DNA of 42,170 nt from assembly GCA_045601325.1 (NCBI GenBank), contig JAZRZI010000033.1:1-42170 (forward strand). The letters run 5' to 3'. The DNA is from JAZRZI01 sp045601325. Its GTDB lineage: Bacteria; Bacillota_I; Bacilli_A; RFN20; CAG-826. Shown one piece after another: positions 24,953 through 33,075 of this stretch. The position numbers and the translations under genes were made by a program. Under the pieces are notes generated by a model that saw nothing but the letters and a program-made list of their open reading frames with translations, searched no databases and was not told the origin of the DNA. Every line of letters begins with the position of its first letter. Within the stretch, counting starts at the first letter, position 1.

Positions 24953-25405
24953 ATGAATAGACAAGAAAAATATATGAGGCTTGCTCTAAAACAAGCCGAC
25001 AAAGCAGAAGCCATTGACGAGATTCCAATTGGATGTGTAATTGTTAAAGATGACAAAGTCATTGCTAAGAGTTATAACAAAAAAGAAATTAGTAAAGATC
25101 CAACCGGGCACGCAGAGATAATCGCAATCAAAAAAGCCTGTAAAAAGCTCGATAATTGGCGGTTAGAGGATTGCGAAATGTATGTGACTCTTGAACCTTG
25201 TATCATGTGTGGTGGCGCGATCATCCAATCAAGAATCAAGACGGTATACTTTGGGGCGTATGACCCTAAAGGCGGTGGATTAGGCTCTTCGATTAATGTG
25301 TTGGAGGCAAGCAACATCAATCACCATCCAGAGGTTATTGGGGGCATCTTAAAAGACGAGTGCTCTAGCAAACTTACAAACTATTTCAAAAAGAAACGCA
25401 TATAA
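24953..25405 (+). CDS. tadA: tRNA adenosine(34) deaminase
   Basis: A zinc enzyme that converts A34 of tRNA-Arg(ACG) to inosine. There are 150 residues. GHAEIIAI holds the zinc His and catalytic Glu, and EPCIMCGGAI holds the two zinc Cys residues. The ATG at 24953 lies 7 bp after the SRP RNA. Longer in-frame starts fall within that RNA, so I reject them. No Shine-Dalgarno sequence is visible, so translation may depend on transcripts reading past the SRP RNA terminator. Confidence 0.93.
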   Translation: MNRQEKYMRLALKQADKAEAIDEIPIGCVIVKDDKVIAKSYNKKEISKDPTGHAEIIAIKKACKKLDNWRLEDCEMYVTLEPCIMCGGAIIQSRIKTVYFGAYDPKGGGLGSSINVLEASNINHHPEVIGGILKDECSSKLTNYFKKKRI

Positions 25406-25433
25406 AACTTGGAAATTTAATCCAAGTTTTTTA
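25406..25433 (+). terminator. rho-independent terminator after tadA
   Basis: AACTTGGA (25406-25413) pairs perfectly with TCCAAGTT (25421-25428) over a 7-nt loop, followed by T residues. Confidence 0.9.
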
Positions 25434-25446
25434 TTATATTAGTTGT

Positions 25447-27912
25447 ATGTCTAACGAAGTTATTAATAATAATGACAGAAATTATCTTAAAGGCCTATCT
25501 TTAAAAGAAGTAGACTCACGTAGAATAAGTGGTCAAACAAATAAAACCAAGATAACCACTGGGAAAAGTTATGGACGCATCATTGCAGATAACCTTTTAA
25601 CTTTCTTTAACATCCTCTTGTTTGTTATTGCTGGTTTTATGATTTGGGCAGAATACTATACAGGACTATTTTTCCTCGCTGTTTTAATTCCAAACATTGG
25701 TGTTGGGTTATATGAAGATATTAAGGCAAAAAAGCTTTTATCTAAATTAAACATTATGACCCAACCAACAGCCCTTGCTATTAGAGAGGGCTATAAAGTA
25801 GAAATAAAATCAAACGACGTTGTTTTTGGTGATATTTTAGTTATGACTTCGGGTTCACAGGTGGCGGCGGACTCTATTGTTAAGCACGGCACAATCGCAG
25901 TTAATGAGTCTTTGCTTACCGGCGAATCAACAAGCATCACTAAAAAAGTAGGAGACAAAATATTAGCGGGATCATATGTTGTTAGCGGAACCGCTCATGT
26001 AGAAGTTGTTGCGGTTGGTGATAATAATTATGTTCAATCTATCGCAAAAGCAGCGAACAAATTTAAACGTTCTAAATCTCAAATACTCACATCCTTAAAG
26101 AGAATGTTTGCGGTTATTGGTGTTTTAGTTATAACCATTGCAGCATTTACTATTATTGTATATTCCGTTCAAGGAAGCTTAAAAACAACAAGCGATATCA
26201 AGGAGTCGATAGGTTTTATTTCTGGATCAATGGTGTCCATGATACCTTCTGGATTATATTTATTAACTTCAGTTGCTTTAGCAACAGCGGTTGTTTCTTT
26301 AGCAAAAAAGAAAGCCCAAGTACAAGACTTCTATTCAGTAGAAATGCTAGCTAGGGTTGATTGTTTGTGTGTGGACAAAACAGGCACAATTACAGACGGA
26401 TCTATGACGTTTAAGGGTTTCACATCTTTGGGTGTTTATGATAACGAAAGCATTAAACAAATAATGTCCAACTTATTAATCGCCACCAATGACAACAATT
26501 TCACCGCCCAAGCACTTAGAAAAACATTTAATTATGATCTTACTAAATCTATTGTTAAGGCTATGCCTTTCAACAGCGATTATAAGTGTTCTGGTGCAAC
26601 GTTCTCCGGTAACAAGACCTATGTTTTAGGCGCCCCAGAATTCTTAAACATTTCTAACAAACAACAAACCCTTAATAAATGTAATGAACACACATCAAAG
26701 GGTTTAAGAACCCTTGTTTTAGCGGAATCTAACTGTTTAATTGGCGAACATTTTAATTCTGAAATGACACCTATAGCTATCTTGGTTTTGCAAGACCACA
26801 TCAAAGATGATGCTTACGAAACTTTTAAGTGGTTTAAAGAAAACAACGTTCAAATCAAAGTTATATCTGGTGATAACGCAATCACAACAAGCAATATTGC
26901 CAAAGAAGCCGGCATTGATAACGCCGATAATTACATCTCACTAGAAGGGATGTCGATTGAAGAAGCTAAAAAGATAGCTACAAAATATACTGTGTTTGGA
27001 AGAGTTACCCCAGAACAAAAAGAAGCCATCATCGTTGCTCTAAAAGAAGCAAAACACACGGTGGCTATGACTGGTGATGGAGTGAATGATATTTTAGCGC
27101 TCAAGAGAGCAGATTGTTCTATTGCTATGGCTAATGGTTCTGATGCCGCAAGAAACGTATCTCATCTTGTATTATTAGATTCTAATTTTGGAAGGCTGCC
27201 TGATGTTGTTGCCGAGGGTAGAAGGGTTATCAATAACTTACAAAGAACATGCTCTGTTTTCTTAACTAAAACTATTTTCGCGGTGGTCTTATCTTTAGCA
27301 TTCTTGTTTGCTTCTATAGGGTTGCAAAACCCTGACGTTAGATATGAATTTCTCACAAACAACATGTATTTATGGGAAATATTTGGCATTGGTTTGCCAG
27401 CGTTTTTCCTTGCGTTGCAAAAAAACAAGGAACAAATCAAAGGCAAATTTATCAAAAACATTTTACGTAAGGCCATCCCTGGCGCAGTTATGATAATTAT
27501 CTCGGTTGCTTTGGTGTATACGCTTTTTGCTTTGCAAGAAGGCTGTGGATTTGCAACGGGCATAGCAAGCGATGCTTCAAGCAGTTATAAATCAGAGATT
27601 GCTAGATCAATGAGTGTAATTATTTATTCGTTATTATCGTTGGTTGTTTTGTTCAAGGTGTGTCAACCATTTGACACCTATAGAAAACTTGTGTTTGCTG
27701 GGGCAACGTTGTTTGTGGTTGGTATTCTTGGCGGTTGTGGAGCGTATTCACTTCTCTCAGGCAAAGAAAACATTCTATTAATTAATTTTGATGTTTTAAA
27801 CCCTGTGAACTATTTAGAGATTCTAGTTATAGCAGTAGCATTAGCTACTATTTATCTAACTTACCTATATATTGTTGAGGTTTGTAAAGGAGAACACATC
27901 AATGAAGATTAA
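25447..27912 (+). CDS. cation-transporting P-type ATPase, CtpE-like
   Basis: An 821-residue P-type pump. The actuator motif is LLTGES (156-161). The phosphorylation site is DKTGTIT with Asp310, and the hinge motif is MTGDGVNDILALKRADC. About ten membrane helices are visible. The region before the phosphorylation site, ARVDCLCVDKTGT, recalls CtpE-type pumps linked to calcium. The helix-4 motif, normally P-E-G-L in that group and in Ca2+ pumps, is IPSGLYLL here, with Ser268 replacing the ion-binding Glu, so the transported ion is uncertain. No Shine-Dalgarno sequence precedes the ATG. A TATATT box at 25435-25440 ends 6 nt before it, suggesting a leaderless message. The 3' end overlaps psuG by 11 bp. 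Confidence 0.85.
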   Translation: MSNEVINNNDRNYLKGLSLKEVDSRRISGQTNKTKITTGKSYGRIIADNLLTFFNILLFVIAGFMIWAEYYTGLFFLAVLIPNIGVGLYEDIKAKKLLSKLNIMTQPTALAIREGYKVEIKSNDVVFGDILVMTSGSQVAADSIVKHGTIAVNESLLTGESTSITKKVGDKILAGSYVVSGTAHVEVVAVGDNNYVQSIAKAANKFKRSKSQILTSLKRMFAVIGVLVITIAAFTIIVYSVQGSLKTTSDIKESIGFISGSMVSMIPSGLYLLTSVALATAVVSLAKKKAQVQDFYSVEMLARVDCLCVDKTGTITDGSMTFKGFTSLGVYDNESIKQIMSNLLIATNDNNFTAQALRKTFNYDLTKSIVKAMPFNSDYKCSGATFSGNKTYVLGAPEFLNISNKQQTLNKCNEHTSKGLRTLVLAESNCLIGEHFNSEMTPIAILVLQDHIKDDAYETFKWFKENNVQIKVISGDNAITTSNIAKEAGIDNADNYISLEGMSIEEAKKIATKYTVFGRVTPEQKEAIIVALKEAKHTVAMTGDGVNDILALKRADCSIAMANGSDAARNVSHLVLLDSNFGRLPDVVAEGRRVINNLQRTCSVFLTKTIFAVVLSLAFLFASIGLQNPDVRYEFLTNNMYLWEIFGIGLPAFFLALQKNKEQIKGKFIKNILRKAIPGAVMIIISVALVYTLFALQEGCGFATGIASDASSSYKSEIARSMSVIIYSLLSLVVLFKVCQPFDTYRKLVFAGATLFVVGILGGCGAYSLLSGKENILLINFDVLNPVNYLEILVIAVALATIYLTYLYIVEVCKGEHINED

Positions 27913-28804
27913 TCCTGTTATTGAAGCCGCTCTTAAAGAGGGCAAGCCAATAGTTGCTTTAGAAAGCACAATTATATCCCACGGCATGCCTTATCCTAAA
28001 AACGTTCAAACCGCATTAATGGTGGAAGAAACAATCAGAAGGCAAGGCGCTGTTCCTGCCACCATCGGCATTATTGATGGTGAAGCAATAGTGGGTATGA
28101 CTCCTGAACAAATTGAACAATTTGGTAAAAGAGAAGGTGTTTATAAGGTTTCTAGAAGAGATTTACCTATTGTTTATGCAAAGAAACTTTGGGCCGCAAC
28201 CACGGTTGCTGCTACTATGATTATCGCTAGTCAAGCGGGTATACCTATCTTTGTTACTGGCGGCATTGGTGGTGTTCATAGAGGCGCCCAAGAAACAATG
28301 GACATCTCTGCCGACTTACAAGAATTAGCAAAAACAAACGTTACTGTTGTGTGTGCTGGTCCTAAAGCAATTTTAGACTTGCCACTAACTTTGGAATATT
28401 TAGAAACAATGGGTGTACCTGTTCTCGGGTACAAGACAAACGAGCTCCCAATGTTTTATACTGCCCACAGCGGAATTAAATTAGAATTTTCTGTTCATTC
28501 TTCCAAAGAAGTCGCGGACATAATGTATCAAAAGAAAATCAATAATCTATCAGGTGGTGTGCTTATTACAAACCCTATTCCAGAAGAATATTCTGTGGAT
28601 AGTAAATTAATCAATGATGCAGTTGATAAGGCTCTTCAACTCGCTAAAGAAAAAGGTATTGTTGGTAAAGAAACAACCCCATTCTTATTAAAGACAATTG
28701 TAGAAATAACTGGAGGTCTTTCTTTAGAATCTAACATCAAACTAGTGCTTAATAACGCAGTAGTGGGTGCTGAAATTGCTAAAGAATACGTAAAAATGTT
28801 ATGA
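27902..28804 (+). CDS. psuG: pseudouridine-5'-phosphate glycosidase
   Basis: Cleaves pseudouridine 5'-phosphate to uracil and ribose 5-phosphate, salvaging the modified base from RNA breakdown. There are 300 residues, the usual length. IVALESTIISHGMPYP is the N-terminal signature, GGIGGVHRGA the central glycine motif, and the Lys in CAGPKAILDLP is the expected Schiff-base residue. The ATG at 27902 follows AAAGGAG and lies inside the end of the ATPase gene. No pseudouridine kinase (PsuK) or transporter gene is adjacent. The stop TGA overlaps the next ATG (ATGA). Confidence 0.94.
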   Translation: MKINPVIEAALKEGKPIVALESTIISHGMPYPKNVQTALMVEETIRRQGAVPATIGIIDGEAIVGMTPEQIEQFGKREGVYKVSRRDLPIVYAKKLWAATTVAATMIIASQAGIPIFVTGGIGGVHRGAQETMDISADLQELAKTNVTVVCAGPKAILDLPLTLEYLETMGVPVLGYKTNELPMFYTAHSGIKLEFSVHSSKEVADIMYQKKINNLSGGVLITNPIPEEYSVDSKLINDAVDKALQLAKEKGIVGKETTPFLLKTIVEITGGLSLESNIKLVLNNAVVGAEIAKEYVKML

Positions 28805-29352
28805 AGACAGAATATAGATTAGCCGAAGCCCTTAAACAACTAATGGCGGAAACGCCACTAGACACCATAAGTGTTACAACACTAACCAAAAAATGCAAGA
28901 TTAATAGAAAAACCTTCTATTATCATTTTCATGATATCTATGACTTATTAACGCTTGTCTTTTTAAACGAAGAAATCAAAGGTATTGAAAGCACAAAAAA
29001 TCCAGACGAACTATTGAACTATTTGTTTAAGTATTACACATCAAACTTACAATTTATTAACGCAACTCTAAACTCAGGTGCGAAAGATTTATTTAGTGAA
29101 TTCATTTATAACAATAGTTATCAATCTATTTTAAGATTTGTTAACTTAGTGGAAGACGCTAAAAAACTTCCACACACAGATAGAAAACACATCGCAAGAT
29201 TCTATGCACAAGCTTTTTCTACAAACGTTGTTTATTACCTAACCGCATATAAAAACAAAACACTTGAAGGACTTAAACTTTGCTTTAATTTCTTAAACGA
29301 CGACTTCCTTCAGGTTGCAGTTAGAAACATGTTAAAGAAAAGAGGTAAATAA
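28801..29352 (+). CDS. TetR-family transcriptional regulator
   Basis: A 183-residue regulator. The N-terminal DNA-binding domain includes ISVTTLTKKCKINRKTFYYH, matching the TetR helix-turn-helix with its FYYHF motif. The rest is a helical ligand or dimer domain of the kind found in DhaS-like members. It overlaps psuG by 4 bp and precedes an alcohol dehydrogenase by 2 bp, so it probably controls this operon in response to a metabolite. The effector is unknown. Confidence 0.85.
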   Translation: MKTEYRLAEALKQLMAETPLDTISVTTLTKKCKINRKTFYYHFHDIYDLLTLVFLNEEIKGIESTKNPDELLNYLFKYYTSNLQFINATLNSGAKDLFSEFIYNNSYQSILRFVNLVEDAKKLPHTDRKHIARFYAQAFSTNVVYYLTAYKNKTLEGLKLCFNFLNDDFLQVAVRNMLKKRGK

Positions 29353-29354
29353 TA

Positions 29355-30527
29355 ATGATTGATTTTGATTTCCAAGTAAAAACAAAACTCTTCTTTGGAA
29401 AAGGAAAAGAAAATAACGTTGGCGAAATTATTTCCTCTTTTAACGGCAAAAGAGTTCTTGTGGTTATCGGCAAGGGATCAGTTAAGAAGACGGGTCTTCT
29501 TGATAGAGTTTTAAATTCATTAAACCACACCGATATTTCTTACAAAGTGGTAGAAGGGGTAAGAGCAAACCCAACCATTGATTTTGTTAATGACGCTCTT
29601 GTTGTTGCAAAAGAATTTGATACCGATTTTGTATTAGCGGTTGGAGGCGGTTCAGTTATGGATACCGCCAAATCAATCGCTGTTGGGTATTATTACGACG
29701 GAGACCCATTTGACTTCAATTTGCATAAGGTTTCTCCTAGAAAAGCCCTACCAGTTGGCTGTATTTTAACTATTTCAGCTTCTGGTAGTGAAATGTCTAC
29801 ATCCTGTGTTATTCAAAACGACAGCACGCAAATTAAGACTGGCTTTAATAGTGAACTTATTAGACCTGTTTTTGCGATTGAAAACCCAGAACTTTCCTTC
29901 TCTGTTAGCAAGGAACAAACCGCTTATGGCATCGTTGATATTATGATGCACACCCTAGAAAGATATTTCCAAAAATCATCCCCCAACGAACCTGCAGATA
30001 GGTTTGCAGAAGGTCTTTTGAAATCGGTTATGGATGCTGGTAGGGTCGCTTATAAAAACCCAAACGATTATGACGCAAGATCGGTATTGATGTTAATGTC
30101 ATCTCTTTCCCATAACGGATTAACAAATATTGGCAAATCATTTGGTATGCCTGTTCATCAACTCGAACACGCATTAAGTGGTGTATATCCTAATGTCGCC
30201 CACGGAGAAGGTCTTGCTTTGCTTTGGCCAGCTTGGGCGGATTGTTATGTAAACTACGACACCGATAAATTTGATACTTTAGCAAGAAACCTATTTGGCT
30301 TAAACGAAAAAGATAAGTTGCTAAACGCTAAAAATGGCATACAATTAATTAAGCAATTCTTTAAAATGCTTAATATGCCAACAACATATAAAGAGCTAGG
30401 GATAGATAATGTAGATATTCCTACGTTGGTTGCTAGGTTTTCGAATAATGGCACACGTGTGATTGGTCATCACGTAAAACCTATGGACCAAAATGTAGCG
30501 TTAGAAATATTTAATAGCTGCATTTAG
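29355..30527 (+). CDS. iron-containing alcohol dehydrogenase (BdhA/YugJ-like)
   Basis: A group III NAD(P)-dependent dehydrogenase, 390 residues. The N-terminal nucleotide-binding domain has AVGGGSVMDTAKSIA. The metal ligands are present as Asp and His in VDIMMHTLER, His in HQLEHALSG, and His in NVAHGEGLALLWP, spaced as in FucO. The sequence is closest in feel to butanol dehydrogenases such as YugJ or BdhA, suggesting reduction of aldehydes during fermentation. The substrate cannot be read from the sequence. It sits in the psuG-tetR-adh operon. Confidence 0.9.
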   Translation: MIDFDFQVKTKLFFGKGKENNVGEIISSFNGKRVLVVIGKGSVKKTGLLDRVLNSLNHTDISYKVVEGVRANPTIDFVNDALVVAKEFDTDFVLAVGGGSVMDTAKSIAVGYYYDGDPFDFNLHKVSPRKALPVGCILTISASGSEMSTSCVIQNDSTQIKTGFNSELIRPVFAIENPELSFSVSKEQTAYGIVDIMMHTLERYFQKSSPNEPADRFAEGLLKSVMDAGRVAYKNPNDYDARSVLMLMSSLSHNGLTNIGKSFGMPVHQLEHALSGVYPNVAHGEGLALLWPAWADCYVNYDTDKFDTLARNLFGLNEKDKLLNAKNGIQLIKQFFKMLNMPTTYKELGIDNVDIPTLVARFSNNGTRVIGHHVKPMDQNVALEIFNSCI

Positions 30528-30539
30528 AAAGGATTATCT

Positions 30540-31697
30540 ATGAAAAAAGAAGACATAGCTGGTTTACTTGTTTGGATTTTATTAGTTGCTGCAGCGGTGG
30601 TGTTCTATGTAGTGGTTCTTAGAGAATTCTATGTTCACTCATCAGGCTTCTCTGGCGTTTTACCATACATGCTTTTCTTTGTTGGCGCGATGGTGTCAGG
30701 AATTTTAGTCACTGCGATTCTTTTAGAATTAGCGCACGGACTAGGAGCTAAAGCTGGCAAATACATTATTATGTCCACAAACATCCTTGGTTTGATGTTT
30801 TATAAAGACGATAGCAACAAAAGAAAAGTTAAATTTGCTTCTTATGATGGATTAACGGGCGAAACCAAAATCTATCCAAACCCAAAAGCAAAAAAAGAAC
30901 CTAACCCAACCCCATACTTATTAATGGGCTCTTTGTTCTTTGCGGTTGAAATCCTTGTAGCAATTTTCTTCTTCTATCTCATGAAAGATAGTGAAAACAC
31001 TTGGACACAAAACTTTGCGTATTTCATTCTCACCGCAGGTGTTACAGGTGGAATCATCTTTATCTATAATATTGTTCCTCTACGCCTTGATAATATGACA
31101 GACGGATATCGTTTAAGGCTTGTTGGCAACGCAAAGGCTAGAAAAGCATTCAATGATTTACTTAGAACCGAAAATGGTTTAGCCACTCAAGAAACTGAAA
31201 CCGTTAAATCTGAAGTAGAAGTTGATGAAGAAGCTGAAGACACCGCGTTCTCTGCTGATCTCGCCATGAATAAGGTTTATAAAAGATTAGAAAACAAAGA
31301 TTACGATAAAGCATTAGAAATTCTAGATACAATTCTCAATACTAGAAACGTTGCTAAAAAGGTTTCTTTAAAAGCCCGTGCGTTAAAAATCTATATAGAT
31401 ATTATGTATAAAGATATAGAAAGCGTTGATGAATATTATGAGAAAGAAATCTCTATTCAAGAACGCAGAGACATCGCTGATGATAACTCAATGCCTTGCA
31501 TAAGAACATACATATTACTTTCTGGATTGTGTGATAAATCAAAATCTGAATGTGTTTATGCAATTAACAAAGTTAAGAAAGCGTTAAAACACACCGTTGA
31601 GACACGTCAAGAAATAGAGAAAGCATTATTTAACGAGACAATCGATAAAGTCCATGAGGCACACCCAAAATGGGGCTTAGATCAACATAAACTCTAA
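30540..31697 (+). CDS. degenerate M50 (site-2-protease-like) membrane protein with helical cytosolic tail
   Basis: A 385-residue protein with about four membrane helices (8-28, 42-66, 125-147, 158-178). Helix 2 ends in LLELAHGLGA, which aligns with the HExxH zinc motif of M50 proteases but has Leu62 instead of the first His. Glu63 and His66 are kept. A second motif, NIVPLRLDNMTDGYRL (177-192), matches the N-x-x-P...D-G motif holding the third M50 zinc ligand. It may be an inactive relative or a variant enzyme. Residues 230-385 are soluble, charged and helical, TPR-like in appearance (YKRLENKDYDKALEILDTIL). AAAGGA precedes the ATG. It ends the psuG-tetR-adh operon, which gives no clear clue to its role. 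Confidence 0.6.
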   Translation: MKKEDIAGLLVWILLVAAAVVFYVVVLREFYVHSSGFSGVLPYMLFFVGAMVSGILVTAILLELAHGLGAKAGKYIIMSTNILGLMFYKDDSNKRKVKFASYDGLTGETKIYPNPKAKKEPNPTPYLLMGSLFFAVEILVAIFFFYLMKDSENTWTQNFAYFILTAGVTGGIIFIYNIVPLRLDNMTDGYRLRLVGNAKARKAFNDLLRTENGLATQETETVKSEVEVDEEAEDTAFSADLAMNKVYKRLENKDYDKALEILDTILNTRNVAKKVSLKARALKIYIDIMYKDIESVDEYYEKEISIQERRDIADDNSMPCIRTYILLSGLCDKSKSECVYAINKVKKALKHTVETRQEIEKALFNETIDKVHEAHPKWGLDQHKL

Positions 31698-31707
31698 CAA
31701 AAGAAAA

Positions 31708-31742
31708 AACAGGCTATCGCAAACGATAACCTGTTATTTTTT
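31708..31742. terminator. bidirectional terminator between convergent genes
   Basis: AACAGGCTATCG (31708-31719) pairs with CGATAACCTGTT (31724-31735) with one mismatch. It has A-rich sequence on the left and T-rich sequence on the right, so it serves the rightward operon and the leftward tldD-pmbA operon. Confidence 0.9.
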
Positions 31743-31752
31743 ACTTTGTAAA

Positions 31753-33075
31753 CTATTTACCAGACACCGCAATCTTTTTGATTGTGATGCTTGGGAAGGA
31801 CGCTCCTCCTGCGAATAGTTTAGAATCGCTTCCTACTTCTAATACGCCATTAAAGATTTCGACTAAGTTTCCAGAAACAGTAATGATATCTAAGCCTCTA
31901 TCTTTTTTACCATCTTTGATTAAGAAACCAGTGGATTGTAAGGAGAAGTTTCCCGACTGCGCATTCATACCTGCATGTAAACCAGACACCTCGGTAATAT
32001 AAACGCCATTGCCAATTTCTTTAAACAACTCTTCTTGGCTCTTTTTACCTGGTTTCATATAAAGAAACATAGGTGCTGTGCCAACTTCACTTCCTGCACC
32101 AGAAGCGTTACCGGTAGATTGAACGCCATCTTTAGCAGCAGTAGTTAAGTTATATAGATATGTTTTAAGAACACCGTTATTAATAATTGGCTTGTTATAT
32201 GTAGCGACACCCTCGCTATCAAACCAAGAAGCAAAGACCGATTTAAACAAAGGTCTATCTTCAACAGTAACCTTACTAGAAGCAACTTTTTGATTAAGTT
32301 TACCAACAAATAGAGAAGACTTCTTTTGAACTTCTTCCGCAACCGCGCTACTGATATAGCAACTCATTAAACTATTAACAACATCAGGAGACAAAACAGC
32401 TTTATAGTTACCTGTTTCACAAGCTTCTCCACCAAGTTGATCGGTAACAGAAACAGCGATTTTCTTTGCTAATACATCAACGTCAAATTTGTTGAAATCG
32501 TTGTCTAAGAAAATTTCAAACCCAGACTTAACTTGTTCACCTTGTTTTGCAACCGCTCCGCCATAATAGACGAAATAATTGACTTTTTGCGAGAGTTTTA
32601 AACCCTTTGAATTCAAAATAGTGGCGGATGATGTAGTTTCATCAAAGCCAACCATTTCGATTTCAACAATTCTTTCATCAGCTTCTTTTATCTTTTTTTC
32701 TAAAGCAAACAACTTTTCTAGTTTTACTTCGCTAGGAACATTTCCTAACTCTTTATTAAACGTGTTAACTTTGTGATATTTTTCACTTCCAGGAAAGATA
32801 AACACAGGATCTTTATTCTCAATAACTTTTGCGTTAGCCACGATTTCTTTTACTAAGAATCCTGCTTTTTCATTGTTCCAAACGTCACAACTTGCCGCGC
32901 CACATTTGCCGTTAACGATGCCTCTTGCAGAAATAGAAAAACCATTTTCATCTGAATATTTATCAATCTCTCCGTGGAATAAGCTCATAGATAATGTATG
33001 AGATTGATGGATGTGAAGTTCTGCTTCTTCAATACCGGCTTCTTTAGCTAGTTTAAAAAACTTATCGTATTTCAT
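31753..33075 (-). CDS. pmbA: TldE/PmbA, partner subunit of the TldD/TldE protease
   Basis: The non-catalytic subunit of the heterodimeric TldD/E metalloprotease, which in Escherichia coli processes microcin B17 and degrades CcdA. There are 440 residues. The protein shares the TldD fold but lacks the zinc HExxxH motif. GNASGAGSEVGTAP and the C-terminal VEIFNGVLEVGSDSKLFAGG are family stretches. Its ATG overlaps the tldD stop by 1 nt (TAATG), indicating tight coupling. No ribosomally made peptide precursor was seen nearby. Confidence 0.92.
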   Translation of the reverse strand: MKYDKFFKLAKEAGIEEAELHIHQSHTLSMSLFHGEIDKYSDENGFSISARGIVNGKCGAASCDVWNNEKAGFLVKEIVANAKVIENKDPVFIFPGSEKYHKVNTFNKELGNVPSEVKLEKLFALEKKIKEADERIVEIEMVGFDETTSSATILNSKGLKLSQKVNYFVYYGGAVAKQGEQVKSGFEIFLDNDFNKFDVDVLAKKIAVSVTDQLGGEACETGNYKAVLSPDVVNSLMSCYISSAVAEEVQKKSSLFVGKLNQKVASSKVTVEDRPLFKSVFASWFDSEGVATYNKPIINNGVLKTYLYNLTTAAKDGVQSTGNASGAGSEVGTAPMFLYMKPGKKSQEELFKEIGNGVYITEVSGLHAGMNAQSGNFSLQSTGFLIKDGKKDRGLDIITVSGNLVEIFNGVLEVGSDSKLFAGGASFPSITIKKIAVSGK

